From NCBI RefSeq assembly GCF_003073045.1, contig NC_037593.1, forward strand, positions 1,169,525 through 1,233,524: a DNA stretch of 64,000 nt, written 5' to 3'. Each line of letters begins with the position of its first letter. The first letter of the stretch is position 1. This DNA is from Pomacea canaliculata (taxonomy: Eukaryota > Mollusca > Gastropoda > Architaenioglossa > Ampullariidae). The position numbers and the translations under genes are program-made. Under the pieces are notes generated by a model. The model searched no databases. It was not told the DNA's origin and saw only the letters and a list, made by a program, of their open reading frames with translations. Positions 35,401-47,500 of the stretch are shown piece by piece.

Positions 35401-36091
35401 CTGTTCTCGTTGTAATCATTACAAGTTCTGGCAGACTTGATCAAGTGCCTACATGTGGTGTGAAGACGAGTGGCTCACTGTTATCACTGTAATCATTATT
35501 CAGGGAAAGGCAGCAGCAGCTGGAGGAGCTGACAAAAGAGCTGGCCAGAATTCAAGAGGAATGTGATGTGCTACGTGGAAAACTTAAGGTTCTCACCAAA
35601 AACAAACAGGTATGTTTCTTAGAAAAAACAGGCATTCTGAGGCAAGTCGGTGAAAACAACAGTAGCACAATGAGGTAATCTTTTAATCAGTACAAGCTCA
35701 AGGAGGAGGGGTGTAGTATGGTCTGCCTTTTGCCTACGGAAGAGAGTATGAACAGCATTATTTTGTACACCTCTGTAAAGTTCTTAATGTGGTAATTTCT
35801 CAACCCATCTGTGTCAGATCAAACAAATTTTATGTGACATTTTAAAACTGGTGATAATGTAATTATTTAATAACTGAAAATATATATACATTTATGCAGG
35901 GGGACTGTCAGAATTGTGCCCAGGCAACAGCGAGGGCAGAGAAGTTAGCTACAATGGTGAAAGAGAAGGACATCACAATCAAGGATCTCAAATCTCTTGT
36001 CTCAAAATTTGAGAAGCAGCTTTCACAGCAAGATCAGTTACTCAAAATGTGGGCTGAGAGCAAAGGTCATAAGGTTACCATATCTCAGTGA
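32488..36091 (+). CDS. Coiled-coil protein, unknown function
   Basis: Six coding exons join in phase: 32488-32838, 33317-33439, 33937-34086, 34598-34713, 35504-35609, 35900-36091, giving 345 aa. The first 117 residues are low-complexity, Ser/Thr/Pro-rich and basic at the start (MSSLSQVRGVGKRTRPLGSV). From about residue 118 to the end the protein is almost one continuous coiled coil (heptad-like runs such as KIAQLQKEVEMLTLQLADEK and RQQQLEELTKELARIQEEC). It contains a CQNC pair near the start of the last exon and ends in WAESKGHKVTISQ. I cannot place it in a named family. Long coiled coils of this kind are typical of centrosomal, ciliary or sperm proteins, but that is only a class resemblance. 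It is convergent with GPN3. AATAAA occurs at 36549 and 37285. Confidence 0.8.
34777..34978. mobile_element. hAT-type non-autonomous element (202 bp) with perfect TSD
   Basis: Starts CAGCGGTTCTCAGCCTT and ends GTTTGAGAACTGCTG, giving inverted ends CAGC(G/A)GTTCTCA. Both flanks are the identical 8-bp TCCTAGGC (34769-34776 and 34979-34986), the hAT hallmark. The interior has GCGCCCCCC words and a run of about a dozen G. No coding capacity. It sits in the intron between exons 4 and 5 of the coiled-coil gene. Confidence 0.95.
35366..35503. repeat. Tandem duplication carrying an exon's 3' splice site
   Basis: Two diverged copies of a unit of about 60 to 75 bases (GTACCTACATGTGGTATGAAG versus GTGCCTACATGTGGTGTGAAG, both running to GTAATCATTA). 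Copy 1 ends ...CATTACAAG near 35427; copy 2 ends ...CATTATTCAG, which is the acceptor of exon 5 of the coiled-coil gene. Confidence 0.75.
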
Positions 36092-38955
36092 CAAACCACT
36101 CAGTGGAAAGGGCAAAAAGGTTAAACCAATCAATGCTATATCTCAGCACCAGGAGTAAAGAATTCCTGACAACTTTGTCTAGAGATATACCATCACATTG
36201 AAAATCTCACCATTTTCTTCATTTGTTCATCAATAACAACAGCAGAAAGCAAGCTGGATGGATTGTTTAGATGTAAGAGAAATCTATCAGCTTGAAAGCT
36301 GTTAATATGAACAATTTCTGTGAAGTGTTGCAGTAGTGATATTCATATTCATACTCATACCCCCACCAGAGTTAGGCTGGACATGATAAAGACTAAAGGC
36401 AGGCCCTGATCCACTATTTTCTTTCCCTCATTAAATGCCACATAAAAGTTTTGTGTGCTTCAGCTTGAAACTTTCTGATAAAGTTCATGGACAATTGTAC
36501 TAAATCAAAGTGGTGACTCCATTTTTTTTAAAGTTTGAAACAGGCAAGAATAAAACAGTGAAATATCTTTGCCAATTGAAAACCTTTGGTACTACTTTTG
36601 AGGATATCTCTATCACGTGGATTTAAATATGTGAGAATTCCAAAGGAATAATGTTGTTTTACTATTGTAATACCATAGTTTTGGATGTAGTGACTCATGA
36701 AACAATGTCTCTAATACACCTTTTCATTACAAGTGTGAAAGCTGTCCACAAAAGTGTGTGGAGCTATAGACAACACTTAGTTGCTGTTATCATGGTTTAA
36801 GCCCACCACGAACTTGTAAGCCCATCCTTTGTAACATCCACTGCATTCTCTGAGTAGGTGAGATACAAACATGTAATCTCCGCTGCAGATTATGAATGCA
36901 TACAGTGTTCCAAAATGTGCACAATTTCAGACTGGTGAAAATTTGAGCACCAGTTCAAGTACTTTATGAAAAACTATTAATCACATTGTTAGATGAGAAT
37001 ATGTGACAGATAGTTTTGAAATCAGAAAGATCTCAATAGACACTTAAGATAGCTTCTCGTTTCCCATGCAGTCCTTTGGCACATATCGGGCAAACTACAT
37101 TTAATTTCTTGTTCATCAGTAGTATTTTCCTGTGCTGCATTTTATATTATCAATATCTTGTCTTATTATTTTAATCATGTTTATAATTGATGCTTGATTT
37201 TGCAGTTGCACCAAATCCAATAACAGATGGCTTCATGCTGATTATTTATAAACAATGGAATTCCCTACACTCTTTTATGCATCTAATAAAATTTCTTTAG
37301 TTTTTAAAAATGTAGTTTTTAAAAATGCCATTTAACTGACTGGGTAGGCCAAAAAATAGGGATGATTGTAAAACAAATTGAAAAAAATACTGATAATGCT
37401 AGATAAAGTTTGTCTTTGTTAAATTTGTGACAAATAAGTATTTGCAAAATGTTGACAAGTTTGCTTATGAATACAATGCAGCATTTTATATCAACATTAT
37501 AGACTTATTGAAGTTATTTGTTGTAACTTTTAGCTCTAATCATTATTACAAAGACTTTAGATATTAACACACATATATATGTATAGAATGTAATTGTAAC
37601 ATTCAGAAATCTGAATCTAAAATAATACAATTACCAATAACTGATATGCTTGGATTTCAGTTAAATGAAAAGCAATGCTGATGTCAACGACTCATGTTTA
37701 GTAGAATATCCTAAATTTACAGAGGCTAGAGAGTACCTTGTAACTGATGGGTTAACCTGATGGTGTCTGGGTCACGCTGATCACAAACAGTAGAACTGGG
37801 TCCCATGACTGTTTTAGGATCAGTAAGACAGGTCATATGCGGCCCTATGCTCCAGCGGGGGGTGATTAGGAACAAGAAGAAGACAGGTCATGACCTATTT
37901 GCTTGTTCTGCATTTCTTTTAAGGGATTAATGTCAATTTATTTTATAAAGGAGTATCTCACTATAAATTTTGAGACAATAAAGAATATTCTATATTTTGA
38001 AAACAGATGTTTGGTGTATAATATATTTTATAGTTCCATTTGGAGTGATTTTTTGTATTTTCAGAACAATTTTGTTCACATCTTCCACAAGTTCAACTTT
38101 TGGACTTTTTGGTGCCATCTTTAAAAGATTTTTTCTTCACCATGCCTGTGATCTGTTAAAGATTGTTAAAGACTATACTAAATGCAAAACCATGCTACAT
38201 TCAAAAGGTTCAATTTATAGTACTAATTAATGCTTTAAACTCAAAATTGCACAAAGATGGCTTTCCACTAATTGTCATTCACTAATTTTGCATACAATGT
38301 CACATTTTTTTCTGGCAATAAGCAACTCATCTGGAATATTTATCATACTGCTGTCAGTTAAGCACAAAAATTGCAGAAAAGTACACATACGAATTTTATT
38401 CTTTAAACACTTTTTTTACAAGATCGCGTAAAGAGCATGACATTTCTCTGAATGCATTCTCAAACATCAGGAGCCCTTTCTATACACACATTCTCTCTCT
38501 CTGACACATTTTCAGTTATTCTTGTGTTCATTCTATGACACATCACCCACCAAATTTCATTTGTAACTCATGCATAGCTGTTGGAAATATCTTGCATTGT
38601 GTACAATGTTTGCAATGTGTAATGATGATACACAATGCAAGTTTCCAGTCTGGTAAAGGATGTACCTCATCTGGTCAGGGTTACAACCTATTTATGCCAG
38701 ACTGTCTTGCTTACCAGTCTGGTCGACAGTAATTACAGAAACAATGAAAGACAAAGGCATTCCTTGTTGATTAACATTATCTTATTCTTCTATTTTTTCC
38801 TGCACAAACTCACTGCTTTGATATTCTTGTAATGAAGAGTACTTTCCTCAGCTAGTTTCACAAAATGCTAGCCCTGATAGAATGTCCCTTAACACTTCAC
38901 TCCCCAGCAACTACAATGTCACTGTAATAACTTTACCTTTAACCCCCCCACCCAC
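36092..38955. other. 3'UTRs of the convergent coiled-coil gene and GPN3
   Basis: This AT-rich stretch lies between two convergent stop codons. AATAAA (+) at 36549 and 37285 could end the coiled-coil transcript. TTTATT at 38395-38400, read on the minus strand, could end GPN3. A LINE 3'-end fragment is present near 37835-37885. No further gene is visible. Confidence 0.55.
37835..37885 (+). mobile_element. 3'-end fragment of an RTE-like LINE
   Basis: GCGGCCCTATGCTCCAGCGG, then GTGATTAGGAACAAGAAGAAG, matches the end of the LINE coding region at 55745-57103 (GCGGCCCTATGCTCCTTGAG on its sense strand), followed by an AAG-rich tail. The upstream part (about 37743-37834) may belong to the same insertion, or to a SINE that shares the LINE tail. 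Confidence 0.6.
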
Positions 38956-41900
38956 TTAGTCCATTCCACTGTCATCGTCTGCGCTGATATCATCAGCTTC
39001 CTGTGAAAATAAAAGAAAATATGCTTCTTAGATGACAATTACTACCACTGAGTTTACTTTCTAAATGGGTCTGCTAAGTATTTTTTATAGTGCAGTATTT
39101 CATTGTCAGAACCTTTACAACAAAGATTAAAATTAACAGTTAAAAATCCCTCCCTGCCTTATTATGTTATAGCTATTACAATTTGTCCCAGGTCAAAGTA
39201 TTTGACTGTACACAAGCATGTGTGCATGTATATATGGAAATGTAAACTTAGTGCAACACAGGATATCAACACTTTTATTACATGCCTGCTGGCAAAATGC
39301 AAAAATTGAATTCAGCAAGGTACTATTAACTGACAGTAAACCTAGTGACAGTGAATATGACAAACTGTTATGACTCAATCACACTTGATGCTAAAAATTT
39401 ACCCTGTATTCGCGTGGCTCCAAATCTTCACCATACTGAATGGCATTATCTATCTGGATGAGTGCATTATTGATGCTGTCTTCATCATTTGGGTCTAGTG
39501 GTAGGAACGTCACCAGACTATAGTCGTCTATCTGTTGAAAAAAAAATCATCTGCCAAAACACTGAGTACAGTGGCTTGCTAAACATCTTTAAGCTGTAGC
39601 CAACAGCTCTTTTCTTAGAAATAATTGCAGTGACTGGAAAAAGTACTACACAAAGACTGGGAATCTAACAACTAATTATCCAAACAAAAAGGATTAGGAA
39701 TTTAAACATTAGAAGAAAGTTAGAGATGAGCATGTCTTCATGTTCAGCTCTTGCACACCACTATCACTGACACTATAGGGTTAGGGTTAGGCTTATGTGT
39801 CTAAACTCGACCTCTACACTGATATATGCTAGGCTGCGTCCAAACTAGACCTTCTACACTGAAGAACAATGAATCCCACAACTTTATCAGAATCGTAATA
39901 CACACCATTGATGCCATTGCTGTATTTAATGCTTTGAAACGATGGCCAAATTTTTTGTCATCAAACTCTTCTGTGAGCAGACTTTTCACATCTGGTTCTA
40001 GGTATCTGTAAATGACAGTCAAATATGGTCTTCCTTCCTTAATCAATAAAATAATGAAATCAATTTTACATGTATATCTTAAAGATACATTTTTTGCAAT
40101 TTTCAACCCTTGTTTTAGCAAGACTGTCAGATTTTTTCCTGCATCTCCAAAAGGCATAAAATGCACAATATCTCATTAGGCTTTTATCATTTTGGAAGAC
40201 TTTCGGTATTGCAGACATTGTGTATCTAAACATCAACTGATAACAGGCAACAGAAAAATTACTATGTATTGCACTCTGCTATAGCAAACTGACTAAACAT
40301 CAGGGGATAGTCATTGGCTAGTCTGCATGCACCCATGTGTATTAGTACTTATTACAATAGATTAGCACTATATTCAATCCTACTCATGTTTACTGTCAAG
40401 TTGGCAATGCTCCAGTGAATAATATATTGTTCTGTGCTACGACATTGCAAGGTATAACATCATCATGATTTTATATAATTGGTCTTCACCTCTCCAGACC
40501 CTTCCTGTCCTTTTTGCTGAGGAGGTCAAGCTTGGACATAACATTGACATGAGGAATCTCCATGCTGACCATGGCAGACAGGGCTGTCAGAATTCCAGAT
40601 ACAAACTTTGAGGGCTCAATAAGAAACTGTGCATCAAGCAGGAAGACACCACACACGCGAAAGTTCCAGTTTTGAAGAGAATCAACCAACTGCCTCATAA
40701 CAGGGATGTGAGTGTACAGCTCTATCTGCCCTATAAAACAAAAAACTGATCTTTGAAAAATCATTATGTGATATTTACAATAGCAAAAGACCTTTAAAAT
40801 GTATTTTTATAGTTCTTTTAAATATATTTATTTCTTGCGCATTATGATAATTAAAATGAAAAACTTAAAGAAAATATGTTCACCTGGAAGATCAAAAAGA
40901 ATATAATCATCTTCAACATCATCCAGTTGTTCATGAAGCCAGTCAAGATTCTGCATCAGATACCTGAATACAGAAACATTACAAATTGTTATCTAGTCTA
41001 CCACCATATAAATTTCCTCTTAAATGACAGGTGAAAAGGAAAATATTTGTTACAGTCTTTGTTACCAATGTATTATTTACAGTGCTACACTGTATTACCT
41101 ACAGTGCTAGATTGTATTACTTACAGTGCTAGATTGTTTGATTTATTAAATACTCATCTTCATAAGCAGTCTACAAATCCAGCTGTTCATTGCATGACTG
41201 TGCTCTGGCATGATAAACCACCATTGTTCTAGATCACAATATATTAACTTCTATTTCAAGGTCTTGATACTTCTTTTTTTATGACTGCAATATTGTATTG
41301 AGCCTAACAAATAATCCCTATACATTTAAAAGACAGCTCTGGCTAGTTCTGAAGGTTGCCTTGTTTCCATACTAAGCAAGAACCAAACTGACCTTAATTC
41401 ATGACATCTATGCACAGTTTGAGCAGACAAGGATGAAGAGAAAGGCACTCAACTGCTTTAATAATAAGCAGGCCAAATCTTAGAACCCATAAGAGTTTTC
41501 ATTCTCAAATTTACAGACAGCAAAATTAAACATTCAACCTGTATATCTTTGAAAAAAGCATAGTCATAATAAAAATTGGTTTTATCTATATTCTTAAATA
41601 TGTACAAATGTTTCCTCCAGTATAACCAGATTCACAAGAATGATGCTGAAGGTTGATACTATGTTACTGTTAGTTTCTGTATTTTCTCTCAGGCTCCATT
41701 TCATCCAAGTTTTTGCAACTGTATCCTGGTTTGATATAATCTTCAGATTCGTGATGCCTATAATTAGAGCTTGGTGACCACAGTAATGACACTGAAAATG
41801 TAATCTCAAGTCTCAAAGACTAAGACATTATTTGACTACAAAATATGGTGTCTTTGAGTGGAAACCCATTGAGTATCTCATCAATTGTCAACTTTTAACT

Positions 41901-44206
41901 CAGTTACAAAAAAAAAAAAATTAACCTCAGTGACTAGCAAAGGCTATCACAGTGCACAGGATAACATTTTAGGAATTAAAAATACATATTTATATGACCT
42001 ATATATAGGTCAACAGTGAATACACTCACTCCATACAAAACACAAGTCCTCCATTGGGCCCAAAGTGCAAGTCTTCATCTTCCATTGCATCATCAATTTG
42101 AATTAGTTCTCGGATATCTGCAAGGTGAAAATCAAAAATGAAAGAAACATCTATCTCAGATACATAGCACAGGGTTCCCAGGGATCAGGGATGGTGCCAA
42201 AAAAGGACCTTAAAAGGACCTTTCATGCATTCGTAAGGACCTAAGTGACAGTCATCAATGCTTAAGTTTTTCTCTTGTGTGGTCGGAAAGATGTATTATT
42301 TATGAATCTGTGGTCTTCTCTATGTTCTCAAATACATGTATTTCTAGTAATAAATAATCAAAGAGTTAATTTTGATGCCTGTCTGCCATATTTAGATTAG
42401 ATAACTTAAAAAGTGTCCTTAGCGCGCTGATAACGTACACCGTTAATGTTCCAAGTTTTCTAGAAATCTAAGTAATAATAATTGCAAAACCTGAAAGCCA
42501 TTCTTTGGTATAATACAAAAGTCAGTTCACGTGTCTCTCTCTCGCACACACACTCTAACGGGAAGAGAGAGAGAAATAGAGCTATGCACAGTAGTACTAG
42601 AAGATCAAAGTTCAAGAAAGAGTAAGTTTCTAAAGACCTTTTGAAAAAAGAGTGTTTTTTGCGAATACGGAAGGGCAACTAGTGTTGTACAGATGTGTAG
42701 ACCAAACATGCGGCGAAAAATCGTCGGTATTTTGCGCCAAAGTCGACTCCGGAAATAAATTTGTGGTAATATTTTATCGATAAAAGGACTTAAAAGGGTC
42801 ACAGAGAAAATGTAAGGACCTGTGTGAGAATTTGAAAGGACTGCATGGCAAATAAAAGGACTTAAAAGGCCTTTCGGCGAAAATTCAATATAAAAGGACT
42901 TAAAAGGACCTTGCAAGGACCTGGGAACCCTGATAGCATGAATTGAAAACAGACATGAAACACAAAAAATACAATGTTTAAAGTTAATATATTTTTGAAG
43001 AACATAAATATTAATTAATTTTATTAATCCATAAAGGTTTATTAATTCAGAAACCCATGTGTTGGTGTTACAAGCACTGGAAGCAAGCCCAATGGAGGGG
43101 GGGGGGGTCTGTAATGATACTAAAGCTGATCTCCAGCTAATTCTATATTATAACTCTTCATCTTTTGATTTTGAGTGCTGATTTGTGATAAAACTGCCAT
43201 GTAGTAGTTTAGTTTATTCCTTGTTACTCCTTGAGAAGCATAGAGCCGCAAACTGCTATGTACTGTATTCTTATTAGAAAGGGCTACCCATAAAACAATC
43301 TTTTACCCATATGGATCAATACACTTCTCCCAGTTGGCTCAATTATTCTATGGGTAGAAAAAAATCTTGATTTTGTGATTGGGAGCTTCTTTTTTTTGTG
43401 AGGGCATGTCCATCTTCTCTCTCACACACATCTTTATCTTCCCCAACCCTCTACAAAGTTGGATAATCATTGCACAGCTTCGTCAATCTGAGACTTTTAA
43501 GTTTGGACATTGTTGCTCTAACAGTCTAACCACTAGTGTAACCACTTTCTCCAATGGCTGCATGACCCCTGCATTTTGTAAAAAGGCAGCAAACCAGCTA
43601 GTAAAGCATCCTCACAAAAGATGATTCCACGTTTACACAACTCCCGTACATAAGTATATATATACTCATGCGACTAGAAAGTAACTAAAAACGTGGTTTC
43701 AAAGGGGTGGAATGGGTAGTTACCTGCATAAACTGGGTAGTCAAAATGCTCTGCAGCTGGGTCAAGATTGACCACTTGTACAGATCTTTTCAGTACTTCA
43801 CAGTGTTTCACAATATTGCTACAGTAGGTGGACTGCAATGATAAAAGAACAAATTAATTTTGTTTTAATGATCGGCTGGCAGTGATATCAATATTATCAT
43901 TGCAGTTAAGCAAATTTACACAACTGCAGTCTAAAGTGAGCCATTTCTTAAAGTGTGATCAAAAGTATAACGGCAAATTATATGCAACAAGTATATTAAC
44001 ATAATGATTTACTCTAGGGCAAAGGTTTGCTGCGACTGAATTTCTCATCACAACGTCAACTGTACAGGAAGACGAACCTATACAAATATATAAGTCCGTG
44101 GTAATTACACATTAAATCGCTATTAAGATATCCTTGTAACACTATTCTAACACTTTACCTTTCCACACCCCGCAGGGCCCATCACAAGCTGAGCATAACG
44201 AGGCAT
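38956..44206 (-). CDS. GPN3: GPN-loop GTPase 3
   Basis: Eight coding exons on the minus strand: 44159-44206, 43724-43832, 42030-42117, 40884-40963, 40490-40730, 39906-40005, 39403-39531, 38956-39000. They join in phase to 279 aa (human about 284). The start [18 protein letters not shown] has the P-loop at about residues 10-18, and exon 1 ends exactly inside it (GK|ST). The family-defining Gly-Pro-Asn insertion is at 72-74 (HFGPNGG). The switch-like motif DLPGQIEL is at 106-113 and the guanine-specificity motif SKLD at 174-177. GPN3 pairs with GPN1/GPN2 to assemble RNA polymerase II and bring it into the nucleus. The acidic C terminus ([13 protein letters not shown]) is shorter than in human. 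Gene is head-to-head with ARPC3 and convergent with the coiled-coil gene. Confidence 0.96.
41070..41135. repeat. 22-bp tandem repeat, three copies
   Basis: GTATTACTTACAGTGCTAGA-type units repeat three times with one or two changes each, in the GPN3 intron. Confidence 0.85.
42170..42932. mobile_element. hAT-like non-autonomous element (763 bp), 13-bp TIR
   Basis: The ends are perfect inverted repeats: CAGGGTTCCCAGG (42170-42182) and CCTGGGAACCCTG (42920-42932). The element is flanked directly by ATAGCA on both sides (42164-42169 and 42933-42938). The subterminal regions are packed with AAAAGGAC(C)TTAAAAGGAC words, about four at the left and eight or more at the right, as expected for transposase-binding repeats. 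The interior has a CTCTCTCT...GAGAGAGAG inverted pair and no coding frame of note. CAGGG ends suggest hAT, but the duplication seen is 6 bp rather than the usual 8. It lies in a GPN3 intron. Confidence 0.9.
43206..43256 (-). mobile_element. 3'-end scrap of an RTE-like LINE
   Basis: TTCCTTGTTACTCCTTGAGA, then AGCATAGAGCCGCAA, matches the 3' end of the LINE at 55745-57103 in the same orientation with a few substitutions. Only the tail is present, so this may be a SINE that borrowed the LINE tail. Confidence 0.6.
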
Positions 44207-44549
44207 GATTTCTCCGAATGTACACTAGTTCGAATCAAGGACAGGATATAAGTTCGTGTTCGAATCACAGATGCACATGTTGATGAAAATCCAACTATCA
44301 GGAACGACAACTACTACACTTCTTTGGAGCCCCTTATGGTGTCAATCTATAAATTTTACAATGATAAGAAAAAAAGACCTTTTCAAAATATTATACATGA
44401 CTTTAATAAATATCACTATAAATTTTCAATAATCAGACTAAATGAAATTTAAGGTCTAAATGTTTGTAACGATATAGGTGACACAAGGAAGGAAGGTTGC
44501 GGCGGAAGTGTAACCCGAAGGTAGAGCCTTGCTACAAGAACTAGACAAG
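44207..44549. promoter_or_regulatory. Bidirectional promoter, GPN3 / ARPC3
   Basis: Only 343 bases separate the two divergent start codons, so both 5'UTRs and a shared promoter must lie here. CGGAAGTG at 44503-44510 is a good ETS/GABP-type site, the classic element of TATA-less bidirectional housekeeping promoters. Two GTTCGAATC words (about 44228 and 44256) look like tRNA B-boxes, but no cloverleaf accompanies them. Confidence 0.75.
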
Positions 44550-47500
44550 ATGCCTGTAAGTTTTAACAACTTTTACACGAGTTCATTCTCGAATCAATGA
44601 AAAATCTTATTTGCTTGTAGCTTTTTGACTTACACATTCTCGTTCAATTAACTTCACAGTCTTAGTTATGTCAGCCTAATTGTTGTTCCTTAGTGTGCCA
44701 TCGCCCTGAGAATGCATCGGGCAAATTGCATTTCCTTTAATGAGCAATTTCCTTATTGTTTCCTAGACACTGGCTTTTGGAAAGGGAATCGTTTAACGAA
44801 ACAAGGTTAATTTTGTGTCAAGTTCATTTTCATTCTTAGACTTAGCATAGTATTTTAAGTTAAAACTAGTTGTGTTCCAGTAGGCGTGGTTCCCTGTACA
44901 CTCAGTAAGCGGACGGGGGAGGGGAGTGGTGGTGTGTGTGTGCAAGATGGGGTGGGGTGCGAGATATACCTCCTTACAGCACAATCTGCAGCACCATATG
45001 AAGCAGTTTATTATGTTACTTCATTATTTCCCACCACGTTTTCGTATATTACCTAACACAATCTAGTTCTCGTAAATCATAAGAAAATCTAGATAATGTA
45101 ATTTGCACACACATGCGCAGATGTCCTTTCTGTTAGTGCTACTTGAACTGGGCACTGATTAAGGTGGATGTGTGTCCACTTGCATGCATGTATGTCCACC
45201 AAAAGTAATGCCATCCACTTTCTCCACCTACTGGTTATTTACATGCTTTCAAATTGCAGGCCTACCACTCCCAGTTCACCAGTCCACCCCAGCTTATTGG
45301 CAACATGGCACTCTTGCCTCTCAAGACGTCATACAAGGGACCTGCACCAAGAACAGGTCAGGAAAAAAAAAACTATCATATTTTTCCAGAAAGTCATATT
45401 CATGAGCATAGAAAAGATAAATATTTGTGGGCTTTTCTGCTCTTACAAACTATTGGCCTATAAGTTACAGAAATAAGGTATTTTAGATTTTAAAAAAACA
45501 GCTGAAGAAAAATACAGCCAGTGCATTTGAAGACTGAGATACCCATCTTGAATCTGCTTATGTCTTTTACTGTTTTTAAGGTCAGATGAGCCATTGCCGA
45601 AACATATTTTAAAGAGGGCCGTTTTCCTAAAAACTGCTTGTTTTCTTTAGAGATATAGACTGTCCAATGAACTTTTAGGGTACTTTTGTTTTCATGGCTT
45701 TTATCAAGAGCTTTTTGAAATGTACTGTATATGTATATATGTGTGTTATTATGTGGGACTGTTTTGTATTTTTGTTAGTTAACTGCTGTCTGAGTGGTAT
45801 AACCTGCTTATTATCTATGAGCTTGAATCATAATAAATAAAGACTATTCTCCATTACTTCAGTTCATGATGCAACAAAATGCAAGGTCCTCATCAGTACT
45901 TGTTTCCTTTATGATATATTTATATTTACCTGCAGCATTTTTTGCAACATTGAATATGACATTTCTGTGCAGGTTCAGATGCTGATGATATTATTGATGA
46001 AGCAATTTACTACTTCAAAGCCAATATTTTCTTTCGCAGTTATGAGATCAAGGTAAGACTATATTTGCTAAGGATTTTGTGTATAAATCTGTATCATATA
46101 ATAAAACACAATACTCGTAGAAGCTTGTATACACTCTCTCTTACGCAGAATCGCACATTCGTCTTCTGGAGGAGTTTGTTGAAATATTTGCAGTTTTGTT
46201 CAATGTTTGTTGCTGGACATTGACAATAACTATAGAGTTCAGCTTGTAGCAATGATTACAGTATTCTGTACAGAGAGTTTAATATCGGTTGTCATTCTCT
46301 GCATGATTTTTCTTTAAAACTTATTGACTTATCATATTTTGTGCTTCTTTTTTCCTTAATTTTAATTACAGAGTGAAGCAGACAGAACTCTGATTTATAT
46401 CACTTTGTACATCAGTGAATGTTTGAAAAAACTACAGAAGGTAAAGTCTATATTAGGTGTTCTTTCGAAGATACTTATTTTGTTTGTCTGTTACTTGAGT
46501 TCTTGTCTTGAATCCCTCAGTTTCTCTGCTTTGGTACACAGGTATACTTTCTTTTGTGCATCTCCATCATGTTGTCATCATTCTCCTTACATCTATTTTA
46601 TATCAGTGCATTTTGCTTGTCACTTCCTTTTTTATGTGTTATGTCACTATGGCAATGTATTCTTCCTGTACTTTGCATGATTTGGAAATAGGAAAAGAAA
46701 TTCTAAAGCCTACATAGAGAAGGTTATTTACAAAGAGTTGTTCTTTGGGGAGATTTCCTGTCATTTTCCTTGAGATGACAGCGTTTGTTACCTAAATCTG
46801 ATTTTTCACAGTATAAAACAATAGAAGCGATTGTAACTGAAGACATTTTAGTGCAGTTTAGCAAGCACAAGGAACTATTTTTTTTTTATGTGGACCCCTG
46901 AGAGATTGTGCTTAACTGTTGCATACTTAATAAAGAAAACAATTCCTTTGGTGGTGTGTTTATATTTTAGTGCTCTTCAAGAAACCAGGGAGAAAAGGAA
47001 ATGTACACTCTAGGAATTTCCAATTTTCCTATTCCTGGTGAGAGTGGCTTCCCCTTGAATGCCATGTACACCAAACCCGCTAACAGGAATGATGAAGGTA
47101 AAGCAAATATATTTTGTGACTTCAAGGTTTCTAAAGCACAAAACAGTAAAAGACTAAAGTCAGGGGAAGAGAGTTCTCTTTTTTATGATTGCATACTGAG
47201 TACAGCTGTTCATGAAAGCATGTTACACCAACCTGTACAATCTTAAAGAAGTGTAATCAAAATTTGTTTGTTTAGTGTGGGATAGTATTCTGTTTTTTAT
47301 GTAAGGTGGTGATATTGTCTGGTGCATGATCATGTCCTTTGCTATATCTGGCATACAGAAGCAATGCGTGCTTACCTTCAGCAACTACGACAGGAGACTG
47401 GCACGAGGCTACTGGACAAAGTCTTCGACCCACAGACAGATAAACCCAGCAAGGTACTAGCCAAAGAGTATTTTATAATAAGTTTTTATTTTGCTCATTA

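Larger units (their letters stand above)
39001..44158. other. GPN3 introns
   Basis: Seven introns, the largest 40964-42029 and 42118-43723. The first holds a 22-bp tandem repeat (41070-41135). The second holds a 763-bp hAT-type element (42170-42932), a LINE 3'-end scrap (43206-43256), a possible tRNA-like SINE head on the minus strand near 43500-43560 (GTGGTTACACTAGTGGTTAG), and a small palindrome (CTACCCATA at 43283 with TATGGGTAG at 43350). A two-copy TTAGGG run at about 39778-39790 is too short to be telomeric. Confidence 0.65.

Noticed and set aside
39778-39790. TTAGGG-like run (GGGTTAGGGTTAGG)
   Set aside because: Two units only, inside a GPN3 intron; not an interstitial telomere of any note.
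44225-44270. Two GTTCGAATC words like tRNA B-boxes
   Set aside because: No A-box, stems or cloverleaf around them; they lie in the GPN3/ARPC3 promoter interval.
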